The position numbers and the translations under genes are program-made. The notes under the pieces are model-generated. The model was given only the letters and a program-made list of their open reading frames with translations. It was not told the DNA's origin and did not search any database. This document shows positions 12,419 through 24,486 of a stretch of 64,000 nucleotides of DNA, piece after piece (position 1 is the first letter of the stretch; the number at the start of each line of letters is the position of its first letter). The stretch is from Dillenia suffruticosa (lineage: Eukaryota; Streptophyta; Magnoliopsida; Dilleniales; Dilleniaceae), in contig JAVTVX010000018.1 in assembly GCA_033439265.1 (NCBI GenBank), positions 9,532,501-9,596,500 of the forward strand, in the 5' to 3' direction.

Positions 12419-14449
12419 ATTCGCCTTTCCTTGAAAACAAACCTTGTTCTCAAGGTTTACTTTGGTTCTAAGTGGTCATGTGGCCTTTTGCTCGAATGGT
12501 GGCGATTCAATTACTTTGTGAGAGTTGGTGGCGCCTTGCATGTGCAGTGATGGTGTTCCGCTTACTTTCCTTGAATTGGCACCTCATTGCTTGTCATTGG
12601 TGGCGTGTCAAGGGGTGTAAGAGTTGGTACTTGCATCTGGTCACTAGGTAGAGGTGGTGGCCTTTTACGGAGTACTTGTGTTGGTGCCTTTTCATTGGTG
12701 GTTGGCTTCGTTGGTGGTGTCTTGCTCGATAGTTTCTATTGATTGTGATTGTTTGTTGATGACATTAACTGGTGCCTTTTCATCCTTGCCTTGTGTTTGA
12801 AATGGTTTATTTGGTGTTGACGATGGTGGTCTCTCGCTTGAGTCCTTTTACTATCCAATGGTGGCCTGTTGTATGGAGACTTGTATTCTACCCATGTCTT
12901 GTTCTTGTGCACCTGATGGTTTGACTGTATGGTCTCCTGGTTGCAGTATTTTGCTAATAGACGGGTGGCTTGTTGTTGGTGCTAAAGCCTTGATTTGTTC
13001 GATTCAATTGGTGCCATGATTATGGAGTACTAGATTGTAGTTGGTCTCGAAATCGGATGGAGTCTCTTCCCTAGTAATTTTTTCTTCAAATGGTAGCTTA
13101 TCTTCCTCATGCAATTTGAGCATTTTGGTTGTCTTGAGGTTGATGGTGCTACAAAAGGACTTATTGTTTTCATGTATGGTAGCCTTTTGGTTGAAAATGG
13201 CCATTGGGTACATGGTGATTGCTCCTTGATTGCTTGCCTCTACATGGATGAATGCCTCTTCGTCTTGCTGGTTTGCATCTTGGTTCGCATCAATGGGCTC
13301 CTTTTTGGGTGCTAATTGCTCCTTGTTTAGCATCTCTACGATTAACATCTCCTTGTCATTGGTTGGTACCTTCTCAGTTAACAATTGCTCTTTGTGCTCT
13401 TGTTGAGAGTCGTATTTAAGTCAATTCCTTTTTTTATGTCTTTTCCATGGCTCTCACCTATTCATCACTTGGTGACTCTTGATTTGATTCATATGGCACC
13501 ATTTCATCTAGTGTCTTTTCAATGTTGGTGGTTTCAAGGTATGACTCAAGGGTTTTGATTCGTACCCTTTTGGTTGGTACATTTCCAACCAAAGTGGGTT
13601 GAAGATTGTGAAAGGTTGTGAGATATGTCTCATTTTGGGGTGAAGGGGTATGAGATGAAAGGTTGTAAGGGTTGGTGTGAGGCTTAGGGAAAGGGGGATG
13701 AAAAGGTTCATGTTGGGGTTGTAAAATGAAGGGGTGTGTGTGGGGATAGAAAGGTAAAAGGGTGTCTGTTTAAGTTAAAGGGTAAAAGGTTATGTTTATA
13801 GGTGAAGGAATGAAAGGGTTTTTGTTGGGGGTAAGGAAATGAATGGTCATGTGTTTGGTTAGAAGAATGGCTAGGTTGAAAGGGTGTAACAGTTGTAGGT
13901 TGAAAGGGTGTAACAGTTGGAAGTTAAAGGTGTTATATCACATGGCCTATGACACTATGGCCTAAACCATGGCTCATAGCCTATAGTATTGTGGCTTGGT
14001 ATGATGGCATTGCAGGTGGCATTATGGCTTGGTGCAATGACATTATTTGTGGCACTAAGGCCTAGTCCGATTACACTACTGGTGACACAAGGGCATGGTG
14101 TGATGGCACGCTGTCTTGGGAGGTTGCCTCTGAATTGTGGCCCTATGACTTGGTGTGGTGTTTGCTGCTGCATGGGATGCCATGTTGTGCATACAGTGGC
14201 ATTCCTAACCCTTTGGTTGCTTGGGTGGAGTTGCCTTCTACATCATGCTTTAAAGAATGCTCATCATGGCAGCAAAGTTTTGATCTACTTAATCAAAACA
14301 TTGATTCATGTAGGCAGTGTGATCAATATCTCTCCTCCTTTGAAGACTTTTCTTGAGGTTTTGATTTTTTTTGTATGAAGGTTTAAAATGATGTTGAGGA
14401 TGGATGGAAGAAATCTCAATGATGTTGAGGTTAAAATGATATTGTCCCA
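12419..14449 (-). repeat. Low-complexity retroelement-like spacer between the R1 copies
   Basis: The stretch is rich in TTGGTGG and AAGGGTGT words on the plus strand, so proline, threonine and histidine-rich on the minus strand, like linkers of Gag-type polyproteins. The longest minus-strand frame (13004-13384, 126 codons) is acidic and matches no family I recognise. A 24-base unit is repeated in tandem at 13874-13921. No confident gene is present. Confidence 0.35.
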
Positions 14450-15240
14450 GAGTGCTTGTGACCTTTCAGCAGCATAGTACACTGCCTGCGTGTGTTTGCG
14501 CGTGCTGCTCATACACAGTGTGCGCTAGCCCGTGCACTGGTACGCACTTATCAGGCCATGGCTCTATTTCCTCGAGCAATAACCTTGTGTCCTTGTGCAT
14601 TAGGACTCCTACTTGAGTCTCTTCGTCTGCTGGCTCAATTGCACAGGTTTCCATGGTCTCATGCTCATGCTCGTGGTATACTAAGGCAAGATAGTGCATT
14701 GGATTGTCCTCCTCGGGCCTTGGCTCTTGCGATTGTATTATGAATTGCACCTCTTTATGAATAGGTGTCTCTTGGCATGGGCTGCATGGTATCTCTTCGT
14801 GCATGTGCGGGCAGCTCATGCAATGGTGCCTCCTCACATGGCGTCCTTTTGAACAGTGGCCTTCTTGCTTGCTCCTTTTCATAAGAAATAGCCTCCTCAA
14901 CTTCCTTGGAGTCAATTGCTTGATGATTGCTTGAAATTACATGAAATGTTATGACCTTTGCTTGAAGGGTCACATCATTTGGTACGCGAGTACTCGGGTG
15001 GTGCATGCTAGTGCTCGTGCACTACTTGCCTTTGCTTAAGTGCACTAATGCACTATCGTGAAATACCTTAGGCGATTGCTTCATTGTTTTCATGGATAGT
15101 GCCTCTTCAATGGTGGTCTTTGGTGTACCATGAGGAATTGTGTTCATGCAAGCCTTCGTGATTTCCTCATGTGCTTGCCTTGCAGCCCTTCATGGTGCTC
15201 TTCTTTTGGCTTTGTGCATGGACCTACGGAAGGTTGCAAC
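14450..15240 (-). repeat. R1 repeat copy 2
   Basis: This block is collinear with 11799-12418 but has about 200 additional bases near 14570-14770, seen as an insertion here or a deletion in copy 1. It is in the same orientation as copy 1. Beyond GGTTGCAAC at 15240 the two copies part. Confidence 0.6.
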
Positions 15241-15937
15241 ACCTAGCCATAGCCACACGTACCTGCCTCAAATAACAATGGCCTTGGGCTGCTACTATGC
15301 AGGTGCACATGTGGCTTGATGGGTTGATTTTGATAAATGTTTATATTTTATACTTAGGATTTGTATGCATAAAAGTAATTGTCAAAACTATTATTTCAGC
15401 TTTATATGTTATACCATAGTTTTTATCACTTTCTTAGCTTTTGTGAGTTGATGATCTCGTTTCCTCCACTTAAATTCTATGAGGCATGAGGGTAATGATG
15501 GTATCTCCATCCCTAGAAATGATTAGGAACACATGGAACATGTAAACGAGCTTTACACTTGTTGACCTACTAATATTTTAAACTCTGTTCATCATGTTAC
15601 ATATTTTTTTAATACACTTGTGCCTTGAGATAGTATGTAGTCCCGGTTTTTAAGATTATCCTTGTTTGAGGAAGACATAAATGCACAATAGCTACTCTTA
15701 TTTCTAGGCAGTCCATTACACTTTGTTTTGGCATCACGCAAAAATTCCTACCTCCTTTACCTATGCATTATACAATGAGTAATACCTGGTATTGAAATGT
15801 TAAATATGGATGCCCTTGCCCTCAATAAATTTTAATTATCAAATATTCATTCACATACAATTGGAATTGATCATTGAGAAAATTTACTGATGTGCTTCTA
15901 TATATACTTTGATGTACTATTCAAATGATTTGTGACA
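15241..15937. other. Stretch without recognised genes
   Basis: AT-rich sequence with no frame of note and no repeat that I can match in the window. It lies between R1 copy 2 and the CACTA element. Confidence 0.5.
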
Positions 15938-15949
15938 CATTATTACAAA

Positions 15950-16480
15950 AAAACACGGTTTTAGCGACGAATATTTTTCGTCACAATTTAACGATGGATT
16001 TAGCGACGAAAATTTTTTTGTCATTATTTTGCAATGAAATTAGTGACGAAAAATTAGTCGTGGCTAAATTAGTAACAAATACATTATTCGTGACTAGATT
16101 CGTCATGAATTGGAGACGAAAACCTTTTTCGTGACTAAATTCGTCGCTAATTGGTGATGAAAAATTTTTCGTTGGGAAATTCGTCACTATTTAGCGATGA
16201 ATAGAATTTTTGTAGCTAAATTTTGCCACGAATACTGTTATCCGTCGCTAAAGTGAGCGACGACAATATTTCGTCGTGAAATTCGTTCCAAAATTTAGCG
16301 ACAAAATATTTTCGTCGAAAATTTCATTACAAATTAGCTACAAAAATTTTTCATTGCTAATTTTATCGCTAATTAGTCACAAAATTTCAACCTAATTAGC
16401 CATGAAAAAATATTCGTAACAAAATTCGTTGCTAATTAGCCACAAAAAAATTTCCGTAACTAAATTCGTCACTAATTTAT
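15950..16480. repeat. CACTA-1 outer subterminal array
   Basis: Repeated TTAGCGACGAA and its inverse TTCGTCGCTAA alternate, with more and more changed copies towards the right. In CACTA elements such motifs bind the TnpA-type protein; whether they still do so here is not known. Confidence 0.8.
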
Positions 16481-17389
16481 AACCAGTATTTCAAAATTTA
16501 TGGCTAATTTTGAAACAAATTTTCTTCCGTACTCTATTAAGAAATATTTTTAATATTATCTATTTTTTTAACATATTCTAAATAACAAAATCCAATTAAA
16601 TAGATAGTGAATATTATAATTCTCACCAATTTGACAAATTTCAAAAATAAATAATTTAACCAATCTGTAACAAATAATTTTTAATTAGTCGCGACTGTTG
16701 AGATCACCATTCGTGTGTTTCTGTCTTCTATATCTAGTCGCTTTTTTCATATAGTTTAATCGTTTTTGAAAGTTCAATTATTTATCTTCATTCGTTACTA
16801 TCATTAGCAATGAAGAAAATAGATCAGACAACATGTTCGATGATCTATCGCGTCTAGCAAGTAGATCAAACAGTAATTTTTGGAGGATGACGGCAGTGAG
16901 ACAGATGACTACATATAGGCGACTATCCATTTATAGACTATTCTATAGTTTCAAAAAAATAAAAGAAAAAATAAAAAGAATAATAAAATAATAAAATAAA
17001 ATAAAAAATGTTAATTTAAAAAAAAAAGATTATAAAATAATCTTTTAGGAATTTGAAATTTGTCACTAAGTTAATTTTTTTATTAACATTTTATATTTTA
17101 TAAATTTTTAATTTATATTAACTAATCATATTTATTCTTGTATAATATTTTAAAATAGTAATTTATTTTATTATTTTTTTTAAAAAAAATAATAATATTA
17201 TTATTTTAAATATTTTATTATTTTGCAATGAATTCAGTGATGACTTGTAATCCATCGATAAGTTTAGCGGTGGATTTTTGAATCCATAGCTAAACTTAGG
17301 GGACTACTATAAGGTTTAAAAAGAAAAAGAGAAATAATAATAAAATAGAAGAAACAAATAATAAAATAAAATAGAAAATCCCAAAAAAA
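16481..17389. other. AT-rich interval between the CACTA-1 arrays
   Basis: The stretch is mostly A and T runs, with one isolated pair of changed subterminal motifs near 17225-17300. No coding sequence is seen. Confidence 0.6.
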
Positions 17390-17830
17390 GAGGAAAAAAA
17401 TTTAGCGACGGAATCTGAAATCCATCGCTAATTTGGCGACAAAGAATGGAATTCGTCGCCAATTTGCCGACGGAAATTCTTTTCCGTCGCTAACTTAGCA
17501 ACGGTTATAATTGTCCGTCGCCAATTTGGCTACGGAAATGCTTTGCCGTCGCTAACTTAGCGACATAAATGCGATTCTGTCGCTAACTTAGCGACATTAG
17601 AATTTTCCATCACTAAGTTTGTACTCACATCCAACTACTCTATGGTTTAAATTAAAAAAAATTCAACGTTTGTGTAAATAATAGTTAGATAATATAGAAA
17701 TAGAAAGTTAGCGACAGATATGACATTCTGTCGCCAACCTGGCGATGGATATGTGGTTTCGTCACTAACTTGGTGATGGTATGAAGTATCCGTCACTAAG
17801 TTAGCGACAGATGCATCGTCCGTCACTAAC
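17390..17830. repeat. CACTA-1 inner subterminal array
   Basis: Units of about 39 bases contain TTAGCGAC and GTCGCTAA facing each other, so each unit is a small palindrome. Five or more are well preserved at 17400-17620 and more altered ones follow to 17830. The linkers between half-sites differ in sequence but hardly in length. Confidence 0.8.
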
Positions 17831-19626
17831 CTAGTCTTATGTGTTTCACACTTAGTCATTTTTCTCACTTTCTCACTTTCTCTCGTATCTCGCACCTTGC
17901 TCCCACACTGTCACTCTCTCCTTCTTTCTCTTGAATCTTCATCTTTCTTCTGATCATCATCCACGATTTGAGTTTTTGTGTAGCACAAGGGCATGTGCGA
18001 AGCTAGATTTTAGGCCTCTAACAGTCGGATTTCAGACCTAGGGCAGATGGATTTCGTATCTTCGTCGCTAGGGTTTGGCCCGTTTGTTTAAATCTTGGTT
18101 GGTTTTTGAAATCTCTTCGAAGCCCAAGCATTCTCGAAACATTATTTATGTTTTACAAGTATCACAGTCGATCGATTTAGTTGGAAACACTGGAAGTGTC
18201 GGGCTGCCGTAGGTGAGTTCGTACTCTTCTTCCTTGGACTTTCTCTTGATTTCTTCGTACTCCTTTACGAGTATATCATGATTTGTTGTTACTGGATTCA
18301 AATGAGTTAGCTTTCCTTTTAACTGGTGATGTTTTGTGCTATAGTTGTTTATTATGATTTTGATTTGGTTCAATTCTATATAGATTTATATGATATAACA
18401 TCAAAATTTTCGCTTTGTTGGAGTCTTGCACGAATCTAGTTTCTTTTCTATTATGCCTACTCTAGTAATGCCTCTTTCCTCCCTCGCGACCTTCCTCCTC
18501 TCTCCTCCTTCTCCAAATCTCTCCAAATCCAAACCCTAAGCCTTAATCCCCCCACGGTTCATCTCTCTCTCTCTTCGAAACCCTAGGCTTTTCTCTATCA
18601 ACTGCCTCTTCTTCAATATGTAGGTACTTTTCACCCATCTCTCTCTCTCTCTGTGTAAGATTGATTCAAGTTGCTTGTAGCGAATAATTTAGGTTATAGA
18701 AATTGCAGTTTCGTGAATTTTATGTTATGGAACAATGGTTTGATATGGATTTAATTTTGATAACAATTCTTGGTTTTTGGGCCTCTAAAGTATCTGCCTT
18801 TTAGAATTGCTATGTATTTTATTCTTTGATTGGTGGGTCATAAGAATTTTTTTTAGGAGTAAAAATGTAGATTTTAAAAAAAAAAATTGTAAAATTTTTA
18901 AATTAATGGGCATAAAGCAGTTTTTATTTTCAATTAATATGTGAGTAGATTGCACCACAACCCAGTATAAGTTCATTAATATTTCAGAAGCCTCTACTTG
19001 TTTTCCATTTTTATTATTATTTTTTTTAGGCACAACACATTATAAGTTCTTTGTCACACCCATTTGGACACCTTAAAAATCTGAAATATAATTTTCCTGT
19101 AATATTGCAACATTCCAACTCTCTTTGAGGATTCCACTTAATCTTTTATCCTACCAGCATTGTCACAACTTAAGCAAAATAACTATAAGCAACCTTATGA
19201 TGTTTTTGATAACACTTTTGCTTCGCACGGACATGGAACACCAACAGTTGTTGGAGTTCCTAATTCTTTTTTTTCCTTCATTATTCGCATAAGCTCCAAC
19301 TTTTTACAAAGATTATTCTCTGATGTTTGTCCATCTTTTGATTGTGTTTTTGAATCTCTCTCTCTATATATAGTATTTCAATTGTTATAATTTGCTTTTT
19401 TACACTACACCAAACATGCTATTCATTTTTCATGTATTGTCCATATCAAACATGCTTTGCAAAATTATTATGTGCTCTGAAGTACCACCATAATTCATTA
19501 AGTTGATGTCAATATATATTTTTGTTAAAGACCTTTTCATGTGTGTTGAAGTTTTTTTAAAGATTTTTAATTCATACAAGTATTTTTGCCCTACTTAAAG
19601 ATTTTGTTTGTTGAATTTGTGGGCAC
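17831..19626 (+). other. CACTA-1 leader and probable introns
   Basis: Pyrimidine-rich leader-like stretches (17860-17940 and 18470-18660) are followed by AT-rich sequence with no long frame. I read it as 5' untranslated sequence and intron of the transposase gene, which is common in CACTA elements. A splice structure cannot be proved from the sequence alone. Confidence 0.4.
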
Positions 19627-20336
19627 AGAAAATGCTAAGTGATCGAGTTTGGATGTATAATAAGAACTTACCTGAACGTTGAGGATTGACTAATGAGTTT
19701 TGTATTGGGTTGTAACAATTTTTGGATTTCGCTAGTAGTAAAATTGAGTTTATGGATGGAAATAAGTTAAGGTGATTGTGTAGAAAGTGTAGTAATGACA
19801 AGTTTCATGTGTCCGATAAAGTTAGGGAATATCTTTGTAGATTTGGTTTTACTCCAAATTACTATAATTGGACTTGTCATGGCGAACCCTTTATGGCTGA
19901 CGAAGAATATCAAAGAAGTATACATTTTTCAGTTAGAGGAGGTTATAATTACAGCCGGTTAAACCCATATAAGAGAATCGTAATTGATGCAACTGGTGAG
20001 AATTTTGTTTTCCAATCGAACCATGTAAGTACTAGTTCTCCTCCAATATTTGAACAAGTGCATAGTAGTTATACATTACTATTAGAAGAGGTAGAAGGAA
20101 CAAGTGTTGATGAGAATGCAAATAATGAGACTTCTTATAATAATGAGTTTCGGGAAGTATTGAAAGCTGTAGATGAACTTGTGTGGGCAGGTTGTGATAG
20201 TCACACGAAGTTATCAGTGATATTATTGGTTGATTTATGTTCACACATGGATTTGCCTTTTCGTTCACTAAAATGTAATTCTCTAACTTTAAATCATGTT
20301 GGGTCCTCTATTCTAATTCTTTACAAGTTTTTGTAG
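19627..20336 (+). pseudogene. CACTA-1 transposase, N-terminal transposase-associated domain
   Basis: The conserved reading starts at about 19630 with DRVWMYNKNLPER, a hallmark of the plant transposase-associated domain. Three stops follow before the open frame at 19776: after ER, in the EQFLDFA region, and after MDGNKLR. The open frame (186 codons) then gives CRKCSNDKF, REYLCRFGF and WTCHGEPF, the cysteine and histidine pattern of a zinc-binding domain. Further on is a less conserved acidic part. The DDE catalytic domain that should follow is missing. Decayed and non-functional. Confidence 0.8.
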
Positions 20337-20542
20337 ATCATTCGTGACATTGGCGACCTCGGTGACCTTCATTGTTGACACATATTCGTGACTGTAAGAA
20401 AATATGCAACCGTCCTCTATTTTAATTGAAATTTCAGAATTTTTATCTCTTGTACTTTGTTATATTCATTCACTAGATGTGAATTATACAGCATTGGCAA
20501 TATGGGAAAGCAACCATGTCAGCATTATACACTACTTCACAC

Positions 20543-20580
<38 letters not shown>

Positions 20581-20785
20581 AAAACACATACAGAACACGT
20601 GATCTCAACCGTATTTTAATTGTTTTACTATTTTCTGTCCAAATAAACATTAGAACACTCCTCCAACACTCCTTCATGGTTATTGGTGTATATATAATTG
20701 TATATGGTGGAACTAAGATTTTTAGCAGTGGACGGTTCAACAGTGGGTCATAGCATATGCATGTGATGCCACGAAAATATGTTAG
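20337..20785. other. Interval without genes, with a microsatellite
   Basis: AT-rich, between CACTA-1 and Gypsy-B. It holds the CA repeat at 20544-20574 and a few GTGAC words that may be worn CACTA repeats. The 98-codon frame over the CA repeat is an artefact of the repeat. Confidence 0.5.
20544..20574. repeat. CA dinucleotide microsatellite
   Basis: About 15 CA units run without interruption, followed by interrupted AAACAC. Confidence 0.95.
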
Positions 20786-21026
20786 TCTCTAATCTGTATG
20801 CCACACTCCCGACCCTCTCAAGGATACGGAAGGGTCTTATATATCTAGAGCTCAACTTGCCCCGTTGTCTGAACCGAATAACTCCCTTTAAAAGAGATAC
20901 CCTCAAGAAAACCATATCTCCATTGGCAAACTCAAAAGGTCACCGCCTACGATCGGCGTATACCTTCTACCTGTCTTGAGTAGCTTTCATCCGCTCACGG
21001 ATGACCCTAACTTTATCTTTCGTCTC
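20786..21026 (-). pseudogene. Gypsy-B integrase C-terminal fragment
   Basis: The stretch matches Gypsy-A at about 1676-1918, including the part that encodes the GPFRILERIG-like motif. The frame is broken. It joins directly to RNase H sequence at about 21026, so integrase zinc-binding and catalytic core are absent. Confidence 0.8.
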
Positions 21027-21487
21027 TGTCTGAGATTCAACTCCCTCTGAGTAAATAAATACTTCAGGCTCTGGTGGTTAGTAAAATGTCTGCAGTTCAC
21101 TCCATAAAGATAATGCCGCTATACCTTCAATGCATAGACTATGGCCGCTAACTCCAAATCATGCGTCGGATAATTCAGCTCATGCTTCTTCAACTGTCGT
21201 GAAGCATAAGTAATCACTCGACTGCCTTGCATTAGTACACAGCCCAATCCTTGTCTACTAGCATCGCTGTATACCACGTACTCCCTATTGCTTGTGGGGA
21301 AAGCTAGTACTGGTGCTGTTGTCAGTCGTTGTTTGAGCTCCTGAAAGCTCGTCTCACAACGATCGTCCCAAAAGAACTTGACATCTTTCCGTATCAGTCT
21401 GGTTAGTGGAGCAATGATCTGGGAGAATCCTTCTACGAACCGTCGATAATACCCCGCAAGACCAAGGAAACTCCGCACCTCAGTCAC
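21027..21487 (-). pseudogene. Gypsy-B RNase H and RT connection
   Basis: The 122-codon frame at 21119-21487 reads [18 protein letters not shown], then [15 protein letters not shown] and [11 protein letters not shown]. Left of it a TAG follows at a usual tryptophan, and the third acidic region reads TNHQSL where Gypsy-A has MDHKSL, so an aspartate of RNase H is asparagine. The remaining end of RNase H is lost in the deletion at about 21026. Confidence 0.85.
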
Positions 21488-22199
21488 TGTCTATGGTTGC
21501 TTCCACCTTAATACGATCTCAACCTTCTGCGGGTCAACATAAATACCATTTGTAGAAACAATTTGGCCAAGAAATCTAATCTGTCTAAGCCAAAATTCAT
21601 ACTTGGTGAATTTGACATACAACTGCAGTTCACGGAGAATCTGCAAAACCACCCTAAGGTGTTATGCATGTTTCTCATTGCTCTGCGAATATACAAGGAT
21701 ATCGTCGATGAACACAATGATGAACCAAACCAAATAATCATGGAAAACCTGGCTCATCATGTCCATAAAGGTTGCTGGTGCGTTGGTCAGCCCAAACGAC
21801 ATGACCACGAACTCGAAATGTCCATATCAGGTACGGAATGTGGTCTTGGGCACATTCTCAGTCCTGATCCGCAACTGATGATATTCAGATTGAAGTTCGA
21901 TCTTTGAGAAAACCCACGCACCCTGGAACTGATCAAATAAATCATCAATACGCGGCAGAGGGTACCGATTCTTGATGGAAACCTTGTTTAGCTGTCAATA
22001 GTCCACACATAATCATAGAGTCCCGTCCTTTTTCTTCACGAATAATACCGGAGCACCCCAAGAGAAAGTGCTCGGACGGATAAAACCCTTGTCCAGCAAC
22101 TCCCGCAACTGGATCTTGAGCTCTCTAAGCTCAACTGGCGCCATTCTGTATGGCAGAATAGATGTGAGAGTGGTCCCTGGAGCTAGGTCAATTTCGAAA
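21488..22199 (-). pseudogene. Gypsy-B reverse transcriptase
   Basis: Read through several stops, the minus strand gives [24 protein letters not shown], a changed MPFGL box (MSFGL), and [10 protein letters not shown] with the FIDD box at 21701-21712. The catalytic pair of aspartates is intact, but the frame has stops (for example two near 21990-22025) and cannot give a whole protein. Similarity to Gypsy-A is high at the DNA level all along. Confidence 0.85.
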
Positions 22200-22598
22200 T
22201 CAAACTCCTGAACTGGGGTAGTCCAGGTAGCTCCTCGGGAAATACATCTGGGAACTCCTGCACCACTGGGACCTCCTCAAGCCTCGGCCCTTCCACTGTG
22301 GTGTCAATAACATAAACCAGGTATGCATGCTTAGCCAATCCATCCCTAGGATGGCATCGAAAGTCGTCATCTCAAGTGGAATCAGATCTGCCTCAAGTAC
22401 TGCATCTCCGATCATGACCTTGCTCCCTCTGTAGACGGAATCTCTAAGTATCTGCTCACCGAGAGGAGTGATGACCAATATCTCCTCATCAAATGGCGAT
22501 AAAGGCTTACCTAACCCGTGGGCAAAAGACGCTCTCACATACGAATAGTTCAACCCGGTGTCAATGAGGACATGAGCGTCGACTCCCCATATTTTCAT
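22200..22598 (-). pseudogene. Gypsy-B aspartic protease
   Basis: The 132-codon frame has VLIDTGLNYSYVRASF, where DTG is present and the following serine is leucine, then TFDAILGMDWLSMH. Just after this the frame shifts, at the deletion junction near 22327, and the last 35 or so codons are not protease. Compared with Gypsy-A, about 155 bases between protease and RT are missing. Confidence 0.85.
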
Positions 22599-22656
22599 AA
22601 CTCCTATTGTGAGAAGATAAAAAGATCTGTTGATAAATATGGAAAGATATATGCCT

Positions 22657-22659
<3 letters not shown>

Positions 22660-22687
<28 letters not shown>
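22660..22687. repeat. AT dinucleotide microsatellite
   Basis: About 14 AT units in the gag-pol linker of Gypsy-B. Gypsy-A has only a short TATATC run at the matching place, so the repeat grew after the two copies parted. Confidence 0.9.
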
Positions 22688-22799
22688 CAAAATGTATATA
22701 TATACCAACATAGTTAAGCCTCTAAGGCTTTAACTAGTGATGGTGCTCAAAAGAAGGAACATAAAAAAATATCTCTAAACTTGGGGATCAGTGGGAGGA

Positions 22800-24275
22800 G
22801 CACCAATAATCACGTCAGGACTCGCCTGAGCATCCTCCTATGTCATTGAGTATACACGGGCCTGTGTCCTCTACTACTGTCGGAATGGTCCTGGCACCAT
22901 GTTGCTCCCGACTGCTGTCCGTGGAGCGGTGTGACTCGAGTGCGCAGGTGCTCCCTACTGTCCTCCTCAGGAACACTCGAGTGTCCTAAAGCTATCTGAC
23001 CTCCCAATCCCAACTCAAGGCAAGCGCTCCGATATGCCCTAGCTTCCCACGTCGGAAGCATGTAACAGGCACCCTATACTCTCCAAAAGGGTGGTGTCCA
23101 CCACATCGGTGGCAAAAGGGGTGCCACTGATCTGAAGTCTAAGTAGTAGCACTAGGGGCCGGTGCTCTAAACCCCTGAGGTCGCGATTCCTGCCCAGTAT
23201 GTGCCTATCTCGGCTGAGAAGAGCCTCCCTGATATCCTGAAGTCCTGCCCTTCTTTGAACCCTGGCTCGGGTTCGAAGAAGCCCTAGATCTCTTCTTCCT
23301 TTGCTCTCTGTACTCCCACTGTCTGCCCTCAGCACGGACGATCTCCTCCTCCCTAAGTGCTGAGTCCATGATCTCCGCAAAGGAGAGACTAGGAGTCACT
23401 GTCATATACCTCCTGATGTTCAAGTTGAGGCCATCCTCAAACTTCAACCGTAACTGTTTCGGCGTCGCCAAGTCTAGAACGAAAGCAGCTAGTCACCTCA
23501 ACTCCGTCTCATACTCTGTCACTGTCCTGGTTCCTTTCCGCAAGTGCATAAACTCTACCCTTTTGCGGTCTTGCTAGAACTCAGAGAAGTACCTGCGATC
23601 GAACTCCCGCAGGAAGTCCTCCCATCGTAGCGGCTCGGTAGCATCATCACAAATCGCCTCCCACTAAGTGAGGGCATCGCCATCGAAGAGTCTCTCTGCT
23701 ATCCGAAGCCGGTAGTCCTCGCTCAAACCCAGATCAGTCAAAATTTTATGGATACAGTTGATCCATTGCTTCGCTACTGTAGAATCACCCATTCCCGCAA
23801 ACTCCGTGCAGCCTAACTGCCTCGCCTCCTTTACGAACTGGGTGAGTTCGTGAATACACCTCAAGGTGGAGGAAGTAGTGTCACTTAGTCCTGAAACAGT
23901 GGAAAGACCAACAATTGGGGGCTGATCTGGTACAACTGAAGGTGGCACGGCCGTAGGAGTCGGCACGACCAGCGGTACTGGTGGAGGTGGCACGGCCGTA
24001 GGAGTTGGCACTACCGTCGGTGGTGGTGGGGGTGGCATCTGAACCCAGTGGGAGGTGTACCACTCATACACCTGCATAAATACCTCGAGGGACGGTGGTA
24101 GAACCTCGGCTGAAGCAGCCGGCTGAGTAGGTGTTAAAGGGAGCACCCGTGAAGAGGAAGCAGCCTCAGGCACTCCAAGGGTCTCAGGTTCCCTCGAAGG
24201 GTCAGGCACTTGAGGAGTCTCAGGTAGTGCGAGTCTAGCTCCACATCCCGCTAGTCTATCATGTCTAGGTGGCAT
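22800..24275 (-). pseudogene. Gypsy-B gag
   Basis: The 203-codon frame from 24275 opens with MPPRHDRLAG, has proline and valine-rich repeats (PTPTAVPPP twice), and reaches LFDGDALT, where a TAG replaces a usual tryptophan. The conserved frame then continues through WEDFLREFDRRYF, a further stop, and the 23205-23471 piece (GYQGGSSQPR end). The nucleocapsid knuckles near 23010-23120 start CHRCGGHHPF and CFRRGKLGH, but both have lost cysteines. Gag is longer at its N-terminus than in Gypsy-A. Confidence 0.85.
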
Positions 24276-24486
24276 AATTCTGCAAAAAGAAAATTTTCAT
24301 TAGATATAACTCTAGAGTTTGGCATGATTTAAAAATTAGGGTTAGTTACCCCCTAAAATGAATGAAATTAGTAGTCTACAACCATATATGGGACTTTAAA
24401 TAATTGTACGAAACTCTCTAATGCATTAAGGACTTTTAAATGTACTTGGGAAGACTTTTATTACTATTCTTTCTCTAATCTAGACG

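Larger units (their letters stand above)
15938..20336 (+). mobile_element. CACTA-1: decayed CACTA (En/Spm-type) transposon
   Basis: Two arrays of GCGAC-type subterminal repeats (15950-16480 and 17390-17830) lead into a pyrimidine-rich leader (about 17860-18650) and a transposase-associated domain at 19627-20276. This is the order expected for the 5' half of a plant CACTA element. The possible left terminus, CATTATTACAAAAA at 15938, differs from CACTA by one base. No right terminus or catalytic transposase domain is present, so the element is truncated on the right. Confidence 0.75.

Noticed and set aside
13004-13384. 126-codon acidic frame on the minus strand
   Set aside because: It could be a Gag-like remnant of R1, but no motif is present and the surroundings are low in complexity. 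Kept only as part of the spacer.
15950-17830. CRISPR-like regular repeats
   Set aside because: The units are palindromic CACTA subterminal motifs with similar linkers; no spacer-repeat structure and no cas genes, and the DNA is from a plant.
20457-20753. 98-codon frame over the CA microsatellite
   Set aside because: The frame is kept open by the dinucleotide repeat and has no other support.
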